From Hondaea fermentalgiana (lineage: Eukaryota > Sar > Bigyra > Thraustochytrida > Thraustochytriidae), in the NCBI GenBank assembly GCA_014084085.1, contig NPFB01000163.1, forward strand, positions 151,248 through 181,466: a stretch of DNA of 30,219 nucleotides. The letters run 5' to 3'. The translations under genes were made by a program, and so were the position numbers. A model generated the notes under the pieces. That model saw nothing but the letters and a program-made list of their open reading frames with translations. It was not told where the DNA came from and ran no database searches. Positions 23,927 to 30,219 of the stretch are shown here, in pieces. Position 1 is the stretch's first letter. Each line of letters opens with the position of its first letter.

Positions 23927-24590
23927 TGGCCCGGAATGATCTACGCGACAAGCTCGCTCGCCATGGTTTCAAAGGGACGTCCTGGCCGCGCAGTGCATGC
24001 AAGTGTACACGTAATGAACGTCTCCGTGCCGCGGGAGGAAGCGGAGATCATGGCCTACACGCGGTGCACACTCCCTGCACGTGCTGCTGCCAGTGCGCGG
24101 GTAAACAAAGAGAGGGGCCAAAGAGAGCGAAGGGGGCACGGCTCGCATGGCGCGGTCCGTCGGAGCCTAGCCGGGCGGCCGGCCGTCCGCGGTGCACCGC
24201 GCCGCGCGCAGCCTGGACGCACGCCGGCCGGGAGAACGGACAGCGAGCAAGTGCAAGCAGCCTGCGCCGCGCGCCGCGCGCCACCCGCAGCCGCCGGGAG
24301 AACGGCGCCGGCCGAGATCGCGTCAGGACGCGCGCTTCCTTCCACGTGTGCACGTGCGGGTCCCGGTGGCAGCAGCCCCGCACCTCTCGCGGCATGTTTC
24401 TGGGTGTTAGTATGGACCCCACTGGAGACGGCCCTCTCAGCCCTCTCCCGCAGACCCCACGTTGTAGCCCGCAGCGGAATGTGGTTGTCCCCACAGCATC
24501 CGCGGAAGCTTCGCAGTCGAGGCTTGTACAGTATCTCCCACTGTGATTGGCCGCGAGGCGGCCAGAAGCTGGCCGGGCGCACGCGCCTTT

Positions 24591-24644
24591 GAGTTGGGTT
24601 GTCGAGTCCTGCTGGCTTGTTAGCATGCGCCAGGCTACTCCATC
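24591..24644. promoter_or_regulatory. 54-bp block identical to 5762-5815 (inverted)
   Basis: The right-arm copy of the most conserved non-coding stretch, about 270 bp before the GTPase ATG. A CCAAT-like pentamer (ATTGG on this strand, about 24546-24550) lies beyond its TIR-proximal side but is not conserved in the left arm. Confidence 0.6.
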
Positions 24645-24911
24645 ACGAAGCGAAACTGCTTGACGGCTCGAGTCGAATCGAGGCGAGCGAGGGCAGAGGG
24701 TACAAAGTTTGTATCATCAAGTTGACTGAACGAACTGTGAGCCTTGCTGCACCTTGAAGGGGCCTTCTTAGCTTGGTGTGATCTGCACCTTGGCAAAAAA
24801 AAAGCACCAGCATAGTAGCTGCTCGCTTGATGTAGTTGGCTTGGTCGAGCGGCAGCCGGAGCAGCAGATCGGAAATAGCAGCAAGAGAAGCAAACAAGAA
24901 AAGGAAGAAAG

Positions 24912-27900
24912 ATGAGCGAGGCTCGCGACGTTCGCGAGCATGAGGTGACCATCGTGAACATGCCCCCGTCGAGGGCGACCCTGCGACGATCAACTATCCC
25001 AAGACTGTTCTTGGACGAGCCGCAGCATGAGTTCGAGGGCCTCCTGCGCGCTAGCGCCGAGGGAGTCACCCTCGTGGTCTTCTCAAAAACCATTCTGCAA
25101 AAAGTCCATGACGCAATTCGACACAATAGCGCCAAAGCAAAGCTGGTCGCGACGCTCGAAGACATCATCGACTTCGATCTCGACGATGACCCGGCGGCCA
25201 GACGCGAGGGCAAATGGTACTTGACGGTCACGCGCAAAGGCAAGCCGTGTAAGTACGAATTTCGGAGCAATACTGTGTTCCAAGCCGTTGGCTGGCTCCA
25301 AACGCTTCGCAAGCTCCGCGGAGAACCGATCATCCCCGTCGTGGCTGTGCTTGGCGAGACTGGCGTCGGCAAGAGCCTCTTGTGCTCTCAACTTGCCGGC
25401 CTGGACCCCGACAACACCATCTTCCGTGTTGATGCCACGGCCAAGTCCGTCACCAGTACCACCGACATGTACCTGACGCACTGGCTCGGGCAGGAGGAGG
25501 AGGGCAACGAGGTGATTGTCATCGACACACCTGGACTTTCAGACAGTCAGCACAGGGATGACGCTAATGTTTCCGACATGCTCGGCAAGCTGGCGGACCT
25601 CGGCGGTGTCAACACCTTTGTTGTGCTCTTCAACTCGCAGGACCCGCGCCTGCGAGGCCCGCTCCAGCAGATGCTCTCTGTCTTTGAGCGCCGATTCAAG
25701 ACAGGCTTTTGGGAGCACACTTTGATCATGTTCACCCGCTGGTATGATGACCCGATCTCGCAACGGCGGCGACCCAAGTCAGCAGGCGATCTTGAGGCCG
25801 AGTGGAACGGCGAGCTGCGAGAGCACTTCCCGGCCATCGAGGAAATGCTGCGTGCCAACAAGGACATCCCTTGCTACTTTGTCGACAACGACCCCCTTGA
25901 CGAAGGTGAAAAAGAAAAGACACTTGCTGAGCTGCGGCGTTTCAGTGTCGAGGCACGGCAGAACGACCTCTTCGACTGCCGCCGCGTGCTCGCCGACCCT
26001 CGTACCGTCGCAGATCTCTTCCGAGAGTACACTATCCCCGAAGAGGCGCGCGAGCTCGCCGAGTTCCTGCGGGCGAAGGCTCTTGAGGACAAGCTTCAGG
26101 GCCTGACTGCTGCCGGCATTCTCACCATCACGGATCTCATGCGTCTCCAGGATATCCACCTGACCGGCTTTTTCGGATGGACCGTAGAAGACTGCGACAA
26201 TCTGCGCAACACCGGAAGTAAGGGCCCGGTTGCGCCCAACTTTGTGGTTGCCAATGAGTTTCGCGGTCTTGACATTCCCACTGAGGGTCTCCTTCGATCG
26301 GGCCTCAGCGCCGCGGAAATCCTTACCCTTGATGATCACGAAATCTGCGACCGACTCGAGCTCAACTTCCCTCAGCTCCTGCAATACCACAAGTGGCGCG
26401 AGGAGGTCCTCAAGCAGCAGCCCGTTTCCACAAGTACTATTTTTGAGGGCGCCATCGTTGTGCGCAACGAAGAAGTTTGGGATCATGACGGTCATGACGC
26501 AATGAATCAAGACTGGTCTGGCCCCGGCATGGTACTCTCCTGGACTGATATGAACGGGAAAGTGCGTGGAACGACGCGAACTCCTCATGATTGGACCGGA
26601 AATCCAACTGCCTTTGACGCGCCCGTCCTGCCTGGCTGGTGCCGCGTCCACTGGTTCGCGACGGGCTTCACCAACTGCTACCGGATCGGCTATGAAGATC
26701 GCCATGACCTCAAGTATGAAGTTGGCGAAGATATGGGCATCCTGGAAAAACAGGCCAATAACCCATCCCTTTGCAAGTTTGCGACCCCGTCGCACTTGGA
26801 ATCCATCACCAAAGGCGATCTTCGGTGCACGTTTGGCTTCCGCAAGGGCCTTCGCAACCCGCACTGGGCCCGCTTTGACGTACGCCCCGACGTGTGCCTG
26901 GCTGTTGGTGGCTTTGCCCCTGGAGACGTGGTGCGCATGGGCCAGATTGAGGCCACCTGCATCGGTCTCGCAGGAGATGATGCAGGGGTGCTGCTGTACT
27001 TTTTGCCCAAGATGGATGAAGCAGAAGGCGCTGGAGTTTTTGGCCAGGGCAAACCCGAGGGTGCAGTCAAAGTTCAAACTTCGCGCATCATCGAGATGAA
27101 ACACAGCGATATGGAGCGTCACGCTGACACGGGTCCGAGCAATGACCGCATTGCTAAGGTAGCCATCGATCTGCGACCCGACTTTGCCTACGTAATCGGC
27201 GCCCAGTATGAGGAGCAGGGCATGTTTGATACGCGGCCCGAGATCATCGGCGTCTATATGCCAGGTCTCAAGTGTGGCGACCAGCTCGGGCTCAACGCAG
27301 GAGACCAAGGCTACATTACGTACACGGTCATTGGTGTCGCCAAGCACAATAGCGAGCGCCCGAGTCTCTACATGCATAACAGCACCAAGATTGGTGCCAC
27401 TGTCTGGCCACGCCTTCACGAAGACTATCCCGGTCGATTCGCCAAGATCGGCACAGAAACTGTACGCGAGGTGAGAGTTGTTGTCGATGACTTCACGCCT
27501 CCGAGCGAAGCGGAGCTCCGCAGGCTCCGTCTCCAGCCTACCCTGGAGTTTCCTGTGGGGCAGAGTGGCGCGCGCACGGCTCTCTTTGACGTTCGCCCGG
27601 AGGTCTGCGGCAGGCTGTGCGGCTTCAGGCCCGGCACCGTGCTCCACTTTCGGCGCCGTGTCCAGAGCAGCGACGACTCGAGTGGCGCGCTCACGGTGAT
27701 TGGCATTCTTCCCAACCCAGAGACGGGCCTCCCGGTCGTCTGGTTTCATGAAGATGGCGACCGCGGCGCCATGATCATCCCGGCCTTCTACGACCTTCGC
27801 TCGTCCCTCGTGGCCAACGAGGAAATCCGCGACTTGAACGAGCTCCGTGAAGAGCTCGCCAATATGCCTGATGCGTCTGCGGCCGGTCTCGGCATGCTGC

Positions 27901-28052
27901 TGGCGCTGCTTGCCATGTCGGCGATGAATTCGGGCGCGGCCGAAGATGGCGGCGGTTCTGGAAATCAGGGCGGCGGCGGCGGCGGCGGCGGCAATGATGA
28001 TGATGATGAGCTCGACGCCTTTCTCGATCAGGCGCGTCGCAGGCGTCGTTGA
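24912..28052 (+). CDS. GIMAP/AIG1-like GTPase with MIB/HERC2 domain and triple repeat, right copy
   Basis: The 1046-aa protein starts at ATG 24912 in the context GAAGAAAG-ATG. The PH-like segment, P-loop GETGVGKS (148-155), DTPGL, FTRW, helical SAM-like region and MIB/HERC2 domain (GAIVVRNEEVW ... GWCRVHW ... TNCYRIG) all match the left copy. The FD(V/T)RP repeats are present, but the first has diverged at its end: the left copy's GATIYP terminus is replaced by an unrelated stretch. The tail contains a poly-Gly run encoded by (GGC)n at 27970-27992, then an acidic stretch and Arg-rich end. The intact GTPase motifs imply both copies are functional. Confidence 0.9.
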   Translation: MSEARDVREHEVTIVNMPPSRATLRRSTIPRLFLDEPQHEFEGLLRASAEGVTLVVFSKTILQKVHDAIRHNSAKAKLVATLEDIIDFDLDDDPAARREGKWYLTVTRKGKPCKYEFRSNTVFQAVGWLQTLRKLRGEPIIPVVAVLGETGVGKSLLCSQLAGLDPDNTIFRVDATAKSVTSTTDMYLTHWLGQEEEGNEVIVIDTPGLSDSQHRDDANVSDMLGKLADLGGVNTFVVLFNSQDPRLRGPLQQMLSVFERRFKTGFWEHTLIMFTRWYDDPISQRRRPKSAGDLEAEWNGELREHFPAIEEMLRANKDIPCYFVDNDPLDEGEKEKTLAELRRFSVEARQNDLFDCRRVLADPRTVADLFREYTIPEEARELAEFLRAKALEDKLQGLTAAGILTITDLMRLQDIHLTGFFGWTVEDCDNLRNTGSKGPVAPNFVVANEFRGLDIPTEGLLRSGLSAAEILTLDDHEICDRLELNFPQLLQYHKWREEVLKQQPVSTSTIFEGAIVVRNEEVWDHDGHDAMNQDWSGPGMVLSWTDMNGKVRGTTRTPHDWTGNPTAFDAPVLPGWCRVHWFATGFTNCYRIGYEDRHDLKYEVGEDMGILEKQANNPSLCKFATPSHLESITKGDLRCTFGFRKGLRNPHWARFDVRPDVCLAVGGFAPGDVVRMGQIEATCIGLAGDDAGVLLYFLPKMDEAEGAGVFGQGKPEGAVKVQTSRIIEMKHSDMERHADTGPSNDRIAKVAIDLRPDFAYVIGAQYEEQGMFDTRPEIIGVYMPGLKCGDQLGLNAGDQGYITYTVIGVAKHNSERPSLYMHNSTKIGATVWPRLHEDYPGRFAKIGTETVREVRVVVDDFTPPSEAELRRLRLQPTLEFPVGQSGARTALFDVRPEVCGRLCGFRPGTVLHFRRRVQSSDDSSGALTVIGILPNPETGLPVVWFHEDGDRGAMIIPAFYDLRSSLVANEEIRDLNELREELANMPDASAAGLGMLLALLAMSAMNSGAAEDGGGSGNQGGGGGGGGNDDDDELDAFLDQARRRRR

Positions 28053-28443
28053 ATCGAACACGTCTCTTCTGACGAGTTTCTCCGTCGTCTCATGGAATTG
28101 TCTCCTCGCATCACATGTTGTCGCAAATCAAATCAAAGCAAATCAAATTTTACAAATCAAATCAAATCAAATTTTACAAGTCAAATCAAGTCGAATTTCT
28201 CCTTGTACAATCGACAATTTCAGTCCATGCCATCTTTTTTGGCTGCACGAGAGCAACGCATGCTACACTTTCACCTCAACAACTCAAACTTTTCATGCAA
28301 GCCCAGCCTGAGCAGAAGACCACTTTTGTCAAGAGGTCATTCTGCACAACTGCTTCAAGAATGATTGAGAAGAAGAATCAGTGAAGGCCTCGCAGTCAGT
28401 CGTGGCCACTGCAAACTTTTATGTGATGCTGATATTTATCTGT
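28053..28443. repeat. Convergent spacer with (AAATC)n-type repeat
   Basis: The 391-bp junction of the right GTPase and HECT genes contains about 70 bp of AAATC/AAATTTTAC units (28123-28192) just past the GTPase stop. The left arm has a short, degenerate version at about 2205-2245, so the array has changed length since the duplication. The remainder matches a single copy of the unit that is duplicated at 1799-2135. No gene was recognised. Confidence 0.7.
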
Positions 28444-30186
28444 TTAGGACAGTCCGAAACCTTGCGCGTTATTCAGTGCCACATCAAGCTTGGCCGCCAG
28501 TTTCTGCTTGGAAGAATAATCCGGGAGAAGCAAGAGATTGAAGCAAGTGGACGCTGTTGGCAGCTTGTCGGTATCCGGACCTGCCCGCTGAATAAAGAAT
28601 CGAAGGGATTGAAGGCCGCCGACTGGCGCTCGCGGAGCCCCCGTTGCAAAACGTAGTAGCTCACGCTGCTTGTCCTTGTCCCAAGCCTTGACAATCTCCC
28701 AGAACCACTTGATGACGCGGGACGACGGCGCATAGCCTCCATCGTACTCGGTAGATGCGCAAAGCTCGTCAATGTCGAGCGCGTCGGTTCCGATCAGCGC
28801 GAGCTCGAGCTGCTCGGGCTCGAACAGCTGAAAGGACCGCATGTTGCGGTCGATGACCGTTTCGAAGCCCTCTAGGAGCTTGTCGATGATTTCGAAGAAC
28901 TCTTTGTGGAGCTTGAAAGCGACCTTCTCTGCAACATACTCTTCGCGATTCTGGTTGGTGACGGGCTCATTCTCGCCTCCCGGTCGGAGTCCACCGAAGT
29001 CAGCGCAAAAAACTGTCTCTACATCGTCACCATCATAGTCGAGCATGGACTGAAGACCCTGAGCAAGTGCCGGGTCGAGCTCATGCAGATGCATCAGACC
29101 AGGCTGTTCAGGCAGTTTCCTGAGGAGAATACGGTAAAACGAGATGGGGAATTGAACATCGAGAATGGTGCTGTTGTAGATCGCAAGACCAATGAGTTGA
29201 CCCACGAGCATGTAGAGCTCGTTTTTATCGACCTCGTCGGGCGTCTTACTTCCGCTGGCAAGGAATCGAGCCACGAGGTCGACTGAATTGAGCGCGCTCT
29301 CCTCATGAGAAAACCAAAGCTTTTCTGCGCCGCCAACGTCAATGGAGCTGAAGACGCCCATGTGCGGGTCAAACAGTGTGGTCGACAAAAGCTCAAAAAA
29401 CTCCTTCTTGACGCCACCAGCGTCAATGCCTTCTTCGCCCTCGAATTTGACTTGGAGCGGCATCTTCATGTCGACGGGATCTGTTGCAGCAAGGGCGCGG
29501 ATCGTGTCCATGAGAACACGGTCCCGACGCACGCTTAGTACGAGGGTGGCCTGTTGCCCACGACGTCTTGCGCCTTGGTATCTTTCCATCATCACATGAG
29601 ATCCCTCGAGACGCAGAATCTCGGATTTGGTGTCTACGGATATGAGAAACGGGTACTGAAGAATGGAAAATGGCGCAGTCCTGGACTTGGATTTGGGGTG
29701 AGAAATGTAATCCTGCCATCTGTGAAAGATTTTGTCAATCTCTGCAGGATCGAGATTCAAAAGAACATTCGTGGTGAAAAGTTTGCGGTCAACGGAGAAG
29801 TGTCCTGCGCAACCTTCTATTTGAAGGCGAGCATGGGCTTCATTGATGGTGTAAAGGCCTTGCAATAGCTTTGCCGTTGCGATGAGGTCCGACGAGCCAT
29901 CCAGCGAAGCGCCAAGTGCTTCCTGGCCGAAGAGATCAACGAGGGGCTCAATGAGGTACGCGGCCAGCGCTTGGGCGTCGACCTCCTCGAATATCCACTT
30001 GAGAAGCTCACTGAATACTCTTTTTTCGACACTGTCCAAGATCTGTACGAGCTTGCGAAAGGCTTCATCACCAGCCATTTGCGCAAGAGGCGTGCAAAGA
30101 AAGACCAAAAAGAGGCGTGTCTGGTCTGCATGTATGACCGCCTCGGCATTTGCGCCAAGGCTTTCGAGAACTGCGTCGAGGGCCAT
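28444..30186 (-). CDS. HECT-type E3 ubiquitin ligase, right copy
   Basis: The product is 580 aa, the same length as the left copy, with the active-site motif LPTASTCFN (Cys548, codon 28543-28545) and C-terminal GFGLS intact. Overall identity to the left copy is about 85%, but unevenly spread: residues 1-156 are near 73%, while residues 157-255 differ at only four positions. In that 99-codon block I count 14 silent and 4 replacement codon changes, a sign of purifying selection. As on the left, the frame stays open through the 33 bases upstream to the window edge, so the N-terminus may be incomplete. Confidence 0.93.
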   Translation of the reverse strand: MALDAVLESLGANAEAVIHADQTRLFLVFLCTPLAQMAGDEAFRKLVQILDSVEKRVFSELLKWIFEEVDAQALAAYLIEPLVDLFGQEALGASLDGSSDLIATAKLLQGLYTINEAHARLQIEGCAGHFSVDRKLFTTNVLLNLDPAEIDKIFHRWQDYISHPKSKSRTAPFSILQYPFLISVDTKSEILRLEGSHVMMERYQGARRRGQQATLVLSVRRDRVLMDTIRALAATDPVDMKMPLQVKFEGEEGIDAGGVKKEFFELLSTTLFDPHMGVFSSIDVGGAEKLWFSHEESALNSVDLVARFLASGSKTPDEVDKNELYMLVGQLIGLAIYNSTILDVQFPISFYRILLRKLPEQPGLMHLHELDPALAQGLQSMLDYDGDDVETVFCADFGGLRPGGENEPVTNQNREEYVAEKVAFKLHKEFFEIIDKLLEGFETVIDRNMRSFQLFEPEQLELALIGTDALDIDELCASTEYDGGYAPSSRVIKWFWEIVKAWDKDKQRELLRFATGAPRAPVGGLQSLRFFIQRAGPDTDKLPTASTCFNLLLLPDYSSKQKLAAKLDVALNNAQGFGLS

Positions 30187-30219
30187 CGCGACAGCAGCCT
30201 GCGCTCTTTGGCTACTTGC

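Larger units (their letters stand above)
23295..24911. promoter_or_regulatory. Divergent promoter region between TIR and GTPase genes, right arm
   Basis: The 1617-bp counterpart of 5485-7147. Shared non-coding blocks occur in the same order: the dyad (23910-23926), the CCATGGTTTCAAAGGGACGTCC block (23961-23982), and the 54-bp identical block (24591-24644). The middle part (about 24100-24360) is GC-rich and not clearly conserved. Open frames here change frame relative to the left arm and are not called. Confidence 0.6.
20769..30219 (-). repeat. Right arm of ~9.5 kb inverted repeat
   Basis: This is the inverted counterpart of 1-9675 with the same three genes. It is slightly shorter because of the single-unit HECT/GTPase spacer and small indels in the divergent promoter. 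Homology begins around GAGGCTAGAATTTTAAAG near 20770 and runs to the window's last base. Both arms keep every reading frame open. Confidence 0.95.

Noticed and set aside
23797..24546. 249-codon GC-rich frame in the right divergent promoter
   Set aside because: There is no equivalent frame in the left arm (6026-6511 is unrelated in length and sequence), and it has no domain.
25779..28061. Long antisense frame (760 codons) opposite the right GTPase gene
   Set aside because: In the left arm the same antisense strand is split into two unrelated pieces (2260-3393 and 3439-4293), while the sense frame is intact in both arms. It is a by-product of codon composition.
1..30219. Whole window as a composite DNA transposon with long terminal inverted repeats
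   Set aside because: No transposase or integrase is visible, the arms consist of host-type genes, and single-copy housekeeping genes (RPN6, IQUB) fill the spacer. A segmental inverted duplication explains it better.

Overview
The window looks like nuclear DNA of a flagellate-lineage protist, most likely a stramenopile and possibly a labyrinthulomycete (thraustochytrid). The long genes appear intronless. They have eukaryotic domain architectures (HECT, GIMAP/AIG1-like GTPase, MIB/HERC2, ZZ, TIR, Rpn6/PCI, IQUB), and one secreted-membrane protein carries the PT-repeat plus Cys-rich NGxETDxDCGG pattern I associate with stramenopile and algal proteins. The organism call is an inference; the gene families are read directly from the translations.

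The dominant structure is a very large inverted repeat. About 9.7 kb at the left (1 to ~9675) reappears inverted at the right (~20769 to 30219), around an ~11.1 kb unique spacer. Each arm carries the same three genes in the same relative order: a HECT E3 ligase; a convergent GIMAP/AIG1-like GTPase fused to a MIB/HERC2 domain and a triple repeat; and, divergent from the GTPase, a protein with Mind-bomb-type SH3 repeats, a ZZ-like finger and two TIR domains. All six genes are intact, 580/580, 1054/1046 and 794/794 aa. The copies differ by many mostly silent changes, so this is an old, selected duplication rather than a recent assembly echo. The GTPase and TIR genes share a 1.6-1.7 kb divergent promoter region containing a 54-bp stretch identical in both arms. 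I propose the trio as a candidate ubiquitin-GTPase-TIR module with immune-like or stress-signalling character. That function is inferred from domains and linkage only.

The spacer holds: a bacterial-type lipase cut by a 100-N assembly gap, flanked by inverted copies of its own promoter (so probably two convergent lipase copies); a loose stretch with two small Pro/Ala-rich ORFs and a small secreted-protein ORF; and three solid single-copy genes. These are proteasome lid subunit Rpn6 (-), the radial-spoke adaptor IQUB (+), and a PT-rich multi-pass membrane protein resembling TRP-like/Flc proteins (-).

The window edges fall inside an open HECT reading frame in both arms, so the inverted repeat and possibly the HECT genes extend beyond what is shown. 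No tRNA, rRNA, CRISPR array or transposase was seen.
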